Shown: positions 27,412 through 36,865 of the stretch, in pieces
Position numbering within the stretch: position 1 is the first letter of the stretch
Layout of the letters: each line of letters opens with the position of its first letter
From: Bacillota bacterium
GTDB taxonomy: Bacteria > Bacillota > Clostridia > Lachnospirales > Lachnospiraceae
Reading direction: 5' to 3'
DNA length: 64,000 nucleotides
Assembly: GCA_023411555.1 (NCBI GenBank)
Contig: JAEYOQ010000011.1
Coordinates: forward strand, 169,247 to 233,246
Translations under genes and position numbers: made by a program
Notes under the pieces: generated by a model
Database searches by the model: none
The model's input: the letters and a program-made list of their open reading frames with translations, nothing else
Told to the model about the DNA's origin: nothing

Positions 27412-28620
27412 ATGGCAAAACCGAATCTTCGTACATTAAATAAAATGAACTTTACTAAGGTTGTACCCACCAGAAACCAGAAAATCAGTGACGCTCCTGC
27501 AGCCCCCCTACCGGATCTCTTATCCTATAAGGCAAATGAAATTGCATCTGCCTTACACCCTGCATGTCAGCATCTTAAGGTTGGCAGAGTGATTGAGCAT
27601 TCCTCTGACGTGAAAAGCTATGTCCTATTACCGGATGAACAGAAGGGAACAAGCAAACTTGCTTATTTTAGTGCTGGACAGTATCTAAGCATCCTATTAA
27701 ATATAAAAGACGCCGTTATCACGCGGCCCTATTCACTTTCCTCTTCCCCGAAGGAAGCGCTGGCGGGAGAATATATGCTAACAATTAAGAGAACGGAGGG
27801 TGGTTTGGCCTCCAACTATATTCTTGATACCTGGAAGGTTGGAACTGAGGTAACCTCCTCCGCCCCGATTGGTGAATTCACCTATGAACCCTTGCGTGAT
27901 GCAAAGCAGATTATCGGTATTGCCGGTGGGAGCGGAATAACACCGTTCTATTCTCTGGCAAAAGCCATTAATGATGGAGACGAAGAGGCATCCCTTACCT
28001 TATTATATGGTAGCGGTACCAAGTCAGAGGCAATTTTTCAAACAGAATTGGAGGCACTAGCTGCAGCCTGTGATCGTTTCCGCCTCGTTAATGTCTTAAG
28101 TAATGAAGCTTTGGAAGGCTGCGAACATGGTTTTATCACTAAGGAAATAATTCGTAAATACGCTCCTAAGGACAGTGATTATTCAATTTTCATGTGTGGA
28201 CCGCAGGCAATGTATGATTTTGTTGATAAAGAAATTGCAGAATTGGGACTGCGTAAAAAGTTCATACGCCATGAGCTTTTTGGGGAATATCGACATCCGG
28301 AAAAAGACGCAGCATATCCAGGAAGAAAGAAGGATACCTTCTCCCTGACTATTCACATCTGCGATGAGGTGAAGAAGATTACCTGCAGTGCTGACGACAC
28401 ATTACTTGTTTCATTGGAGAAGAACGGAATAGCAGTACCTGCACATTGTCGAAGCGGTGAATGCGGATGGTGTCATTCACAGCTAATCAGCGGTGAGGTA
28501 TATGTACCAAAAACTGTGGACGGACGGAGATTAGCAGACCTGCAATATGGCTATATTCATCCCTGCTGCACCTTCCCGCTTTCCGATCTTGTAATTGATG
28601 TACCGCCATTTCAGGCATAA
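27412..28620 (+). CDS. Flavin reductase with FNR module and C-terminal 2Fe-2S ferredoxin
   Basis: Counted from the ATG at 27412 (AAAGGAGGG upstream) the product is 402 residues. An N-terminal extension (about 1-55) is followed by an FAD-binding domain with RPYSLSSSP (about 104), an NAD-binding domain with GIAGGSGITPFYSLAKA (about 170) and MCGPQAMYDF (about 261), and a plant-type ferredoxin domain with CRSGECGWC and a distant Cys in HPCCTFP (about 345-395). This is a phthalate-dioxygenase-reductase-like or Hcr-like electron-transfer protein. It is in an operon with the desaturase-like flavoprotein, which it probably reduces. Confidence 0.88.
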   Translation: MAKPNLRTLNKMNFTKVVPTRNQKISDAPAAPLPDLLSYKANEIASALHPACQHLKVGRVIEHSSDVKSYVLLPDEQKGTSKLAYFSAGQYLSILLNIKDAVITRPYSLSSSPKEALAGEYMLTIKRTEGGLASNYILDTWKVGTEVTSSAPIGEFTYEPLRDAKQIIGIAGGSGITPFYSLAKAINDGDEEASLTLLYGSGTKSEAIFQTELEALAAACDRFRLVNVLSNEALEGCEHGFITKEIIRKYAPKDSDYSIFMCGPQAMYDFVDKEIAELGLRKKFIRHELFGEYRHPEKDAAYPGRKKDTFSLTIHICDEVKKITCSADDTLLVSLEKNGIAVPAHCRSGECGWCHSQLISGEVYVPKTVDGRRLADLQYGYIHPCCTFPLSDLVIDVPPFQA

Positions 28621-28624
28621 GGAT

Positions 28625-28874
28625 AAGGGAATATTTCAAAACTAGAAAAACAGATTAATATAAGAGTAACAGCATCCCATAATACACTGTATGACGAACA
28701 GATTGCTAATTTTGTAAGTCAGTAGCTTGCATTCAAGTTCATAACAAGCAATTTTATGTAAAATGAGAACTTGTTGTATGATAATGACATTCCAAAATAG
28801 TAAGAAGTACGTTATCCTGTGTGTGGGATGCTGTTACTCTTATATTTGGGAATATTTACTTGAAATAGTCCCTT
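28625..28874. repeat. 250-bp inverted-repeat (MITE-like) element
   Basis: Outer 15-bp arms (28625-28639 and 28860-28874, 14/15 complementary) enclose perfect 23-bp arms (28657-28679 and 28824-28846). A smaller internal hairpin uses CAAGTTC (28734-28740) and GAACTTG (28766-28772). No ORF lies inside. The layout resembles a miniature inverted-repeat element or a structured RNA. Target-site duplication is not obvious. Confidence 0.7.
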
Positions 28875-29063
28875 TTCATACATCGAATTCCGCTTGCTCC
28901 CAAATAATCTAGTTGCTGTATTTCTCATTGTATTTCTGAATTAAGTAATGTAAAATGTACTAGTGCAAAACAGTTAATTGATACACTAGATGCGATCTCA
29001 CATAGAGAGGTATGCGTTGATCATAGCCACACATTTGAAACAAAGAACGATATAGAGGTTAAA

Positions 29064-29966
29064 ATGATATATAATGATATGAAGGAATGCACCCTCTGCC
29101 CTAGAGCCTGCAGGGTGGACCGGGCAAAGGGGCAAAGAGGATATTGTAAGGTAGGCGGAGAATTGATTGTAGCAAGAGCTGCCCTGCATATGTGGGAGGA
29201 GCCTTGTATCTCAGGAGAAGAAGGCTCGGGAACGGTATTCTTCTCAGGTTGTTCACTGGGCTGTGTCTATTGTCAGAACTATAATATCGCTAATGGAAGC
29301 GCCGGTAAAGCGATTACGATAGAGCGTCTCTCCGATATATTTCTGGAGCTTATGGAGAAGGGTGCCAATAATATTAATCTGGTAACTCCCAGTCATTATG
29401 TTCCTCAGATTGTTGAAGCGATCAGGATGGCCAGGGGAAAGGGCTTGTCCCTTCCTATTGTATATAACAGCAGTGCCTATGAGAAGGTGGATACTCTTCG
29501 TATGTTGGAGGGGTATGTGGATATCTACCTACCCGATTTAAAATATATGAAGTCGGAGACGGCTAGATTATATTCGAAGGCAGAGAATTATTTTGAATAT
29601 GCTGCCAAAGCCATTGAAGAGATGGTAAGACAGGTTGGTTCGGCAGAATTCGATGATCGGGGAAGGATGAGAAAGGGTGTGATCGTTCGTCATCTTTTAT
29701 TACCGGGATATCTGTCGGAATCAAAGGAAATAGTCAAATATTTATTCGATACTTATGGGGATACTATATATATCAGTATTATGAACCAATACACTCCCTT
29801 GCCACGAATGGCTGATTACCCTCCGCTAAATCGCAAGGTTTTAGCGGAGGAATATGATGAACTGGTCGATTATGCAATTGAGATCGGAATAGAGAATGGA
29901 TTTATCCAAGAAGGTGAGACTGCAAATGAGAGCTTTATACCGGAGTTTAATGAAGAAGGAGTATAA
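29064..29966 (+). CDS. PflX-type radical SAM protein
   Basis: The 300-residue protein has N-terminal cysteines in CTLCPRACRVDRAKGQRGYC (residues 9-28), ARAALHMWEEPCISG, and the radical SAM cluster CSLGCVYC (about 62-69). These match the PflX group (COG1313), relatives of glycyl-radical-enzyme activases whose target is unknown. YLPDLKYMKSE and RHLLLPGY are conserved family blocks. GAGG lies 5 bases before the ATG. It is 5 bases upstream of an rRNA methyltransferase gene and probably cotranscribed. Confidence 0.88.
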   Translation: MIYNDMKECTLCPRACRVDRAKGQRGYCKVGGELIVARAALHMWEEPCISGEEGSGTVFFSGCSLGCVYCQNYNIANGSAGKAITIERLSDIFLELMEKGANNINLVTPSHYVPQIVEAIRMARGKGLSLPIVYNSSAYEKVDTLRMLEGYVDIYLPDLKYMKSETARLYSKAENYFEYAAKAIEEMVRQVGSAEFDDRGRMRKGVIVRHLLLPGYLSESKEIVKYLFDTYGDTIYISIMNQYTPLPRMADYPPLNRKVLAEEYDELVDYAIEIGIENGFIQEGETANESFIPEFNEEGV

Positions 29967-29971
29967 TTCAT

Positions 29972-31447
29972 ATGAGAAATGAACATAAAGCGGTTAGCAA
30001 AAAAGGAATTACAAAGCAGCCTGCCAATAAAAGTGATTATAGAAAAACGAACAAGAGGGAAGAGGTATACGAGGATGTTGAGGCCTTTGAGGACTTCAAT
30101 ACCTTCGCAAAGGCTACCGGATGGAAGAAAATGAGTACTCAATCCACAGGCAAGAGAAAGAACTCAGTATCCGATGGGCCAAAGGGTAAGCCGGCCTATG
30201 CCCGAAAGGATACAGCATCAGGAAAGCAGAAGAGTACATCAGCAAACCCACAGAAGAATCTCACTAATGGAAAACAGGGCAGAGCTTTTCATGATAAGAA
30301 CAGGGGAGCGTGTACTAACCAGCGCGGCTGTGGGGGCTGTAATATTATGATCGATAGCTATGAGAAGCATCTGGAGGGCAAGCAGAGGGAAGTAGACAAG
30401 CTTCTTAAGAAATATTGTAAGGTAGAGCCCATCATAGGCATGAAGCAGCCTGACCATTACCGACACAAGGTACATGTGGTCTTTGATCATGACAGAAAGG
30501 GTAATCCGATCTCGGGAGTATACGAGGAGGGAACCCATCGCGTCATTGCAGTGGAACGCTGCTTAATCCACAATGAGAAGGCAGATGCAATTATATCTAC
30601 CATTCGCGGAATGCTGAAGTCCTTTAAGATATTGACTTATGATGAGGATACCGGCTATGGACTACTGCGCCATGTGTTGATCAGAACCGGCTATCACAGT
30701 GGTGAAATTATGGTGGTCTTGGTCCTTGCTTCACCGATAATGCCCTCGAAAAATAATTTTGTCAAAGCACTTCGCAAGGAGCATCCAGAGATCACTACTG
30801 TTGTGGTGAATGTCAATGATAAACAGACCAGTATGGTCCTTGGAGATAAAGAGCAGGTGATCTATGGGAAAGGATTTATCGAAGATAGTCTATGCGGTAA
30901 GACCTTCCGGATCTCGCCAAAATCCTTCTATCAGGTGAATCCGGCTCAGACCGAGCTACTCTATCAGAAGGCAATTGAACTGGCTGATTTATCCGGTGAT
31001 GAGACTGTCATAGATGCCTATTGTGGAATAGGCACCATCGGTTTGATTGCATCGGATCATGCCAAGAAGGTGATAGGAGTAGAGTTGAACAAGGATGCGG
31101 TTCGGGATGCCGTTGTAAATGCCAAGCGTAATGAGGCGACGAATATTGAATTCTTTAACAATGATGCAGGAGTATTCATGAGCCAGATGGCGGCAAAGGG
31201 AGAGAGTGCCGATGTAGTATTTATGGATCCCCCAAGAGCCGGAAGCACAGAACAGTTTATGGACGCCGTAGCTGTACTTAAGCCCAAGAAGGTGGTCTAT
31301 ATCTCCTGTAATCCGGTAACACTGGAACGTGACCTGGAGTACCTGACGAAAAAGGGCTATAAGGCTCAGACGGCGATACCGGTAGATATGTTTCCTTGGA
31401 CATCGCATGTGGAGACAGTGTGTCTGATGTCACGGGTAAAAGAGTAA
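29972..31447 (+). CDS. RlmD/RumA-type 23S rRNA (uracil-C5) methyltransferase
   Basis: The 491-residue protein has a class I SAM fold with DAYCGIGTIGLIAS (about 350), MDPPRAGS (about 419) and SCNPVTLERDL (about 446), containing the catalytic Cys of the RumA/TrmA family. Upstream are the Fe-S cluster cysteines in CTNQRGCGGC (about 113-122). Instead of the usual N-terminal TRAM domain, the first 105 residues are a Lys/Ser/Asn-rich low-complexity tail that may bind RNA nonspecifically. The enzyme makes m5U in 23S rRNA; U1939 or U747 cannot be decided here. Confidence 0.9.
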   Translation: MRNEHKAVSKKGITKQPANKSDYRKTNKREEVYEDVEAFEDFNTFAKATGWKKMSTQSTGKRKNSVSDGPKGKPAYARKDTASGKQKSTSANPQKNLTNGKQGRAFHDKNRGACTNQRGCGGCNIMIDSYEKHLEGKQREVDKLLKKYCKVEPIIGMKQPDHYRHKVHVVFDHDRKGNPISGVYEEGTHRVIAVERCLIHNEKADAIISTIRGMLKSFKILTYDEDTGYGLLRHVLIRTGYHSGEIMVVLVLASPIMPSKNNFVKALRKEHPEITTVVVNVNDKQTSMVLGDKEQVIYGKGFIEDSLCGKTFRISPKSFYQVNPAQTELLYQKAIELADLSGDETVIDAYCGIGTIGLIASDHAKKVIGVELNKDAVRDAVVNAKRNEATNIEFFNNDAGVFMSQMAAKGESADVVFMDPPRAGSTEQFMDAVAVLKPKKVVYISCNPVTLERDLEYLTKKGYKAQTAIPVDMFPWTSHVETVCLMSRVKE

Positions 31448-31711
31448 GTGTGTGAAAATGGCTTGATATAAGGGCTTTTCGAGGTTTCCATCATAAAAAA
31501 CACCGCTCAGAGACTGCCTGATTTTAGCTTTGTGAGAACAAGTCGAAACAAGCAAATTCCCTTGTGTCAGCACGATTTAGATGTCAGTGCTTGGCGTGTG
31601 GTCAGTTTAGATGTGTGGGTCATAAGCTAGTTAAATAGGCTAATTTACATAGCCGAAATGTGCTAATACGTTAATTAGTCTCGCGATAAATTGTATTTGT
31701 GAGGTAATTGT

Positions 31712-32266
31712 ATGGGTAAAATATTAGGCTCTTGGAGTGGTATGCGTAAATATCTTGAACAAGAAATGCTTGCCGTATGTCTACTCGGACGAGTTCGCTA
31801 TAACTGTACTTCTTATGTTGGAATGGATGGATGCCATATTTTTGAAATTTACATTGATAATAAATTGGTTAAGCAATTTTCATGGGAAACAGTTAACACC
31901 TATTTCATTAATAATGGATACAAGAAAGAACTTAATCCTGTTGGTATTGGGGAATATTGGGATGAGTTTTGGCCACTCATGGATGCTGTTCCCATGAAAT
32001 CACGAACGGAATATACAGATAATGAATTTTGTGATGCACTTGAAAAATATCGAAATCAAAATATTAAAGATAGTATAAATTCCGAAAATCCGTTAGAAAG
32101 AATGTTTGCCATTTTAGATAGGCGAATTGGTAAGAGAACCATTGCCCATATTAAAGAATCGTTAGAGAAGCAACCGAAATGGCTTCAGATAATTTATCGC
32201 TTTAGATTGGCTATTGATGAGAAAGAAGCGAAAAATGTTCGTATGATGGATGTTAAACCAGCATAA
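31712..32266 (+). CDS. Conserved-looking protein of unknown function (possibly SF0329 family)
   Basis: The 184-residue soluble protein has no signal peptide. The N-terminal pattern MRKYLEQEMLAVCLLGRVRY, a short beta-rich region (HIFEIYIDNKLVKQFSW) and the helical C terminus with RRIGKRTIAHI recall the SF0329 family of Firmicutes hypothetical proteins, but this is from memory and not firm. A GTGAGGT site precedes the ATG. It stands alone between an rRNA methyltransferase and a phosphate transporter. No function can be proposed. Confidence 0.7.
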   Translation: MGKILGSWSGMRKYLEQEMLAVCLLGRVRYNCTSYVGMDGCHIFEIYIDNKLVKQFSWETVNTYFINNGYKKELNPVGIGEYWDEFWPLMDAVPMKSRTEYTDNEFCDALEKYRNQNIKDSINSENPLERMFAILDRRIGKRTIAHIKESLEKQPKWLQIIYRFRLAIDEKEAKNVRMMDVKPA

Positions 32267-32395
32267 GCACAGCATTTTTACTGCTTTTTGAAAAGTGTAG
32301 AATAGCCTAAAAATTCACGTTGAAACAGTAGTCTTGATGTCACGCAAAGAGCTTGACGCAAGCTGCGCCAAAGATAATACAAGGTAGGTACTTAT

Positions 32396-34159
32396 ATGAA
32401 TATTTCAAATATTATTGAATTGATTTCCGGTGTAGCTCTGTTCCTATATGGTATGACGCTGATGGGAGAAGGGTTAAAGCTGGTAGCTGGAAATAAGCTG
32501 GAACTTATTCTTTATAAACTCACGGGAAAACCATTAAAAGGGCTCCTGTTTGGAGCTGGGATAACAACAGTAATCCAATCTTCATCAGCGACATCTGTCA
32601 TGGTAGTTGGCTTTGTAAATTCCGGTATTATGAAGGTCAGACAGGCAATTCCGATTGTTCTTGGCGCTATTTTCGGTACAAGCATTACTGGCTGGGTTAT
32701 TTGCCTGTCCACACTTGATGCCGGTTCTGGATGGCTTATATTATTCTCCAGTTCCACGCTAACCTGCCTTACCGCCTTTGTTGGCATCTGTTTCCGTATG
32801 TTCTCAAAGAACCGCTTCAAAAATCATCTGGGAGATATACTGCTTGGTTTTGCGGTTTTAATGTTCGGCATGTCCGTTATGAGCGGTGCTGTAAGCCCTT
32901 TACAGGAAAGTGAAGTATTCATCAGCGTTCTAATGAAATTTTCTAATCCTGTGTTAGGTATTCTTGTAGGCATTGCTTTTACAAGTATTCTACAAAGTGC
33001 TTCAGCTGCTGTGGGAATTTTACAGGCATTGGCAATGACGGGATCGATACATTTTGATATGGCACTTCCTCTTATCATGGGTATCGCAATTGGTGCATGT
33101 GTTCCTGTCCTGCTATCAGCTGTGGGAGCGACAAAGGAAGGAAAACGTACTGCAATAGCTTATCTGATTAGCAACATACTTGGTGTGATTCTCAGTGCGA
33201 CGGTTTTCTACGGACTTAATGCTTTTTTAGATTTTTCTTTTCTAGGCGTAACAATGACAATGACAACAGTAGCAGCCCTCAACAGCATATATCGCCTTAT
33301 TGTCGTAGCTGTACTATTTCCCTTGAATAGACGTCTTGAGGATATCTCTAACTGGGTAGTTCGCTCTGACAGTGATATCCAAGTCGAGGACAGACCACTG
33401 AAGCCACTGGAGGAACGCTTTATAGATCATCCGGCACTTGCTATCGAGCAATGCTTTAATGCAATCAATGATATGGCAAACCAGGCAAAAGAAAACCTCT
33501 TCCTCTCATTTGGATTAATGAATCACTTTACACAGGAAGATTATGAACGTGTCCAGTATATAGAGGAAACCGTAGATCGATACGAGGACAGATTGGGAAC
33601 CTATCTTTTGAAAATTATAAGGAATGAGCTTAACGACGAGCAAAATGAGAGTACGGGGAAATTTTTGCATACCATTACCGATTTTGAGCGTATCTCCGAT
33701 CATGCAGTTAATCTTGCAGAAACAGCGAAAGAAATACACGAAAAAGAAAACGTCTTATCAGACGACGCCAGGCTTGAGCTGCGTGTACTTGAAGATGCTG
33801 TCTCAGAAATAGTAAGAATGGCAATAGATGCATTTGTTAATAATGATTTGCAGCTTGCAGAAAAAGTGGAGCCGTTGGAAGAGCTTATTGACAACCTGTG
33901 TGGGGAACTGAAGCTACATCATGTTCAAAGGCTAAAGAACGGGGCGTGTTCCCTGAATTCCGGTTTTGTGTTCAACGATATTATGAATAATTTTGAACGT
34001 ATAGCGGATCACTGTTCCAATATTGCCGTGGCGATGATTGCGTTAGAATCCGATTCCTTTGATACACATGAATATCTTGATAGCGTAAAACGACTGAAAA
34101 GTGAAACTTATGAGAAATATTTTGAGACATATTCAAAAAAATACATGATAAAAAAGTAA
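32396..34159 (+). CDS. Na/Pi cotransporter family protein with PhoU-like tail
   Basis: The 587-residue protein has two inverted membrane repeats bearing the type II Na/Pi signatures: TVIQSSSATSVMVVGFVNSG (about 57-76) and SILQSASAAVGILQALAM (about 199-216). About 8-9 hydrophobic segments fill residues 1-320. The cytoplasmic tail (about 345-575) has two PhoU-like helical repeats (ERISDHAVNLAETAKEI, then ERIADHCSNIAVAMIAL). It likely imports phosphate with sodium, gated by the PhoU domain. A TAGGTACTT leader gives only a weak SD. Confidence 0.92.
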   Translation: MNISNIIELISGVALFLYGMTLMGEGLKLVAGNKLELILYKLTGKPLKGLLFGAGITTVIQSSSATSVMVVGFVNSGIMKVRQAIPIVLGAIFGTSITGWVICLSTLDAGSGWLILFSSSTLTCLTAFVGICFRMFSKNRFKNHLGDILLGFAVLMFGMSVMSGAVSPLQESEVFISVLMKFSNPVLGILVGIAFTSILQSASAAVGILQALAMTGSIHFDMALPLIMGIAIGACVPVLLSAVGATKEGKRTAIAYLISNILGVILSATVFYGLNAFLDFSFLGVTMTMTTVAALNSIYRLIVVAVLFPLNRRLEDISNWVVRSDSDIQVEDRPLKPLEERFIDHPALAIEQCFNAINDMANQAKENLFLSFGLMNHFTQEDYERVQYIEETVDRYEDRLGTYLLKIIRNELNDEQNESTGKFLHTITDFERISDHAVNLAETAKEIHEKENVLSDDARLELRVLEDAVSEIVRMAIDAFVNNDLQLAEKVEPLEELIDNLCGELKLHHVQRLKNGACSLNSGFVFNDIMNNFERIADHCSNIAVAMIALESDSFDTHEYLDSVKRLKSETYEKYFETYSKKYMIKK

Positions 34160-34210
34160 AGCTACTACGGAATCAAATTTATTCAACTGCTTCTATGGAC
34201 GCTGCAATAT

Positions 34211-34675
34211 CTACATTCTGGTATCATGTGTGATGATAACAAGGGCTTTTCCTATTTTACACCAAATATTATTTAGCAGTTCCATAACTTCGCCGCCGCT
34301 TTTGCTATCAAGATTTCCTGTTGGTTCATCTGCAAAGATAATATCCGGCTGTGCAATGAGTGCACGGGCAATCGCCATACGCTGCTGTTGCCCTCCCGAT
34401 AGTTCATGGGGTAAATGGGTTAGACGGTCACTAATTCCCAAGAGATCATTTAGCTCTATTATATAGGCTTCCTCCGGCTGCTTCTTATCGAGAAGCAGTG
34501 GCATTATGATATTTTCCTTTGCAGTTAAGACAGGAAGTAGATTGAAGTGTTGAAAGATAAATCCAATACGCTGTCTGCGAAATGCTGATAGTTCCTTATC
34601 GCTAAAGCTATAAATATCCTTTCCATCATAGGTAAGTTCCCCTGCAGTGGGCTTATAAAGGTAGAACTTTTTTAT
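34211..34675 (-). pseudogene. Remnant of a LolD/MacB-type ABC ATPase
   Basis: The open frame covers only the middle and signature part of an ABC ATPase: KPTAGELTYDGKDIYSF, then RIGFIFQHFNLLPVLTA (Q-loop), LSGGQQQRMAIARAL and IIFADEPTGNLDS (Walker B), ending at ITHDTRM. The Walker A region is gone; upstream, in-frame codons run into TGA at 34678, and the C terminus is cut after the H-loop. No permease gene adjoins it. It therefore cannot bind ATP and is a decayed fragment of a MacB/SalX-like exporter. Confidence 0.8.
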
Positions 34676-34813
34676 TCATACCAATATTCCTTCTTTCGTC
34701 GCATATCTTCAGTATATTAAAATACAAATCTCAAATTTTGCTCAACTTTAATATTTTTCGCCCATCAAAGGGCTTTTCAGCCTGACACACCATTCTAAAA
34801 AGTAGTCAAACCT

Positions 34814-36202
34814 TTACGGAGTATTAATTTTTTCCTTAATTACTTTGATTCCTTCCAGCATAACCTTATCAATGCCATCCTGATAATCTTTAATTGTAAG
34901 TTCAACGGGTATATGGGGTGTAATTCCGATATTAATGAAATCTCCGCCGTCTGGTAACAGACAGTCACGTGTGCAGATTCTTGCCGAACCTCCACCGGGA
35001 AGGTCAATGAACAAAGGTTGCCCAGTAGAACCGTAGGTTGGTTCTCCAACTCGTATTGCCCTGTCATCAAAAGCACATAGGAAGTCTTCTGCAGCAGATG
35101 CAGTATTCCTGCCAGTCAAAATGACAACTGGCTGCTTCAGACTGTATCCTACGTTGATATAGATTTTCTCCGCTGACCATGTCTTATAATTCATGTTATT
35201 GGCATACTTTTCTTGTTTCCACGCCTTATATGCAGCGATATGCTCTAATGTACGCCATTTTCCCCTGATGATTTGTCCATTTGTAAAGGCAGCTGCGATC
35301 TTCTCAGCATTTGCTGAGTTTCCGCCGCCATTATAGCGTATATCAAAAACAAAGCCCTTGACATCTTCTATATTAGGCAGATATTTATAAAACTTTTCGG
35401 GAACTTTATCGTCCGAAAAGGTATTTAAATAGATATAAGCCATTTCTTCATAACGATAGATCTGGATGCTCTTATCTGCATATATTTTCTGGAAAGGAAT
35501 ATCGTTATTCAATTCAGGTACTGACCATTGTGAAACAGCTTTTGTCCTTTTCAAGGTGAGTTCTTCTGATTGACCATCCGGAGTCTGATATGAAATTTTG
35601 ACTTCTGTCCCCGGGAGTCCCATTTGGATAAAAGTATTCACCTGTGCATCGGTACTCGCTTCAATCTGATGCCATATATAAGGGTAGATCTTCTCTGTGA
35701 TATATTTTTTGATGGGAACATCATCGATTTTATCAACCTTGGAAAAAAGAGGTATACTCTTTTTAAGCTTGTTATCTACAGCAAAAACATAATAGTCTCC
35801 CGATATATTTATGAATTTGATCGGTAAATACTCCAATCGATTCATGATTCTTTTCGGTAGACTTATATCAGTATGCCCATCTTGTAGTAAAGCTAGAAAT
35901 CTGGCTAATTCCATATAATAATCATATGTATTTTTTGTGGCAAGTACTCGAGATAAGGCCTCCTGATAAGCCTGGTCCCAGTCTGGCAGGTCTCTCTTAT
36001 CCCAAAAAGCAAAGTTGTAGGATGCTTCTTTCCATAGCAACGACAAGCCATAAATTTTCTCTTCATCTGTAAGGTTCCCGAACAAGCTTGTTTTTTTATC
36101 GGCCTCGTCCATGTCTGTGTTATGGTTCTGCCAGATAGAAGAACATCCCGTCTGTAAAACCAACATTAGTAAAATAAGTAAGATAGATAATTTCCTCTGC
36201 AT
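34814..36202 (-). CDS. S41-family peptidase lipoprotein
   Basis: The 462-residue protein has a lipoprotein signal peptide with lipobox LQTGC (Cys20), so it should be anchored outside the membrane. The C-terminal half has the S41 (tail-specific protease/tricorn-like) core: FVFDIRYNGGGNSANAEKIA (about 283-302), ILTGRNTASAAEDF (about 363-376, nucleophile Ser) and VGEPTYGSTGQP. No clear PDZ domain was seen. Substrate is unknown. A -35 TTGTCC/-10 TATAAT promoter lies at 36335-36363 on the minus strand. It may be part of the accessory block with the ABC remnant. Confidence 0.88.
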   Translation of the reverse strand: MQRKLSILLILLMLVLQTGCSSIWQNHNTDMDEADKKTSLFGNLTDEEKIYGLSLLWKEASYNFAFWDKRDLPDWDQAYQEALSRVLATKNTYDYYMELARFLALLQDGHTDISLPKRIMNRLEYLPIKFINISGDYYVFAVDNKLKKSIPLFSKVDKIDDVPIKKYITEKIYPYIWHQIEASTDAQVNTFIQMGLPGTEVKISYQTPDGQSEELTLKRTKAVSQWSVPELNNDIPFQKIYADKSIQIYRYEEMAYIYLNTFSDDKVPEKFYKYLPNIEDVKGFVFDIRYNGGGNSANAEKIAAAFTNGQIIRGKWRTLEHIAAYKAWKQEKYANNMNYKTWSAEKIYINVGYSLKQPVVILTGRNTASAAEDFLCAFDDRAIRVGEPTYGSTGQPLFIDLPGGGSARICTRDCLLPDGGDFINIGITPHIPVELTIKDYQDGIDKVMLEGIKVIKEKINTP

Positions 36203-36865
36203 TGTAGTAATCTCCTTCCGCTAATTTATACCACCCGACAGGCAATAAACCTTCCATTGCCCATCCTCATCCATATTTACACCATGCAAAAGTATATCTA
36301 TTGACATTCGATTGCTTTTGCACTGTTTTTCAATATTATACTGTATAGGAAAAATTTGGACAATAGAAATCGTAATATGCAAAGCAACATTAAAACCACC
36401 CTACGGTATAATTTATGATACCGTAAGGTGTATCCGTTTAATTCTCATATAAGGTTTATCACAAATGCGGGAGGTTTTTTCTGTATTGTCGTAAAGTTAT
36501 TAAGGAGTCATAAAAAGTGACATAGAATGAAGCTATGTGAAATGTCTTTGTTGTTAATAAGTAATAAAAAAAATATAATCATGTACAAAAAATAACACCA
36601 TAATGTAAAAAAATGTACAGTAAATAGATGGCTTAATTTGCTATGATATGTAAGAAATTACATATATTCAACATGGGAGGAAGTGGGGATGTATTAGAGC
36701 TGTATTAGGACTGATTCTTTCTCTATTAAGAGAACTGTTTATGGAAGGAGTGATGTATGAAACATTTATAAAGCGTTGTAATATCGCAAGTTGGTGACTA
36801 GTTGATTATTAACTACTATAGGAAAGCTTGTAAATAAGACAGTAAAGGAGTTAAGGGAGAAGAGT
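36203..36865. other. 663-base regulatory gap upstream of the large secreted gene
   Basis: On the minus strand, -35 TTGTCC (36358-36363), 17 bp and -10 TATAAT (36335-36340) form the S41 gene promoter. An imperfect 13-bp inverted repeat (36397-36409, 36418-36430) follows. The remainder is A/T-rich leader of the secreted-protein gene. It contains SD-like GGAGGAAG and GGAAGGAG stretches, but only trivial ORFs of a few codons. AAAGGAG lies about 15 bases before the start at 36866. Confidence 0.6.

Noticed and set aside
25893..28620. Carotenoid biosynthesis operon
   Set aside because: The CrtI-like enzyme is not accompanied by phytoene synthase or other crt genes, and its partner is a ferredoxin-type reductase.
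36661..36850. Small peptide genes in the leader of the large secreted gene
   Set aside because: SD-like stretches precede ATGs that reach a stop within 2-14 codons or have too tight spacing; no support for translation.
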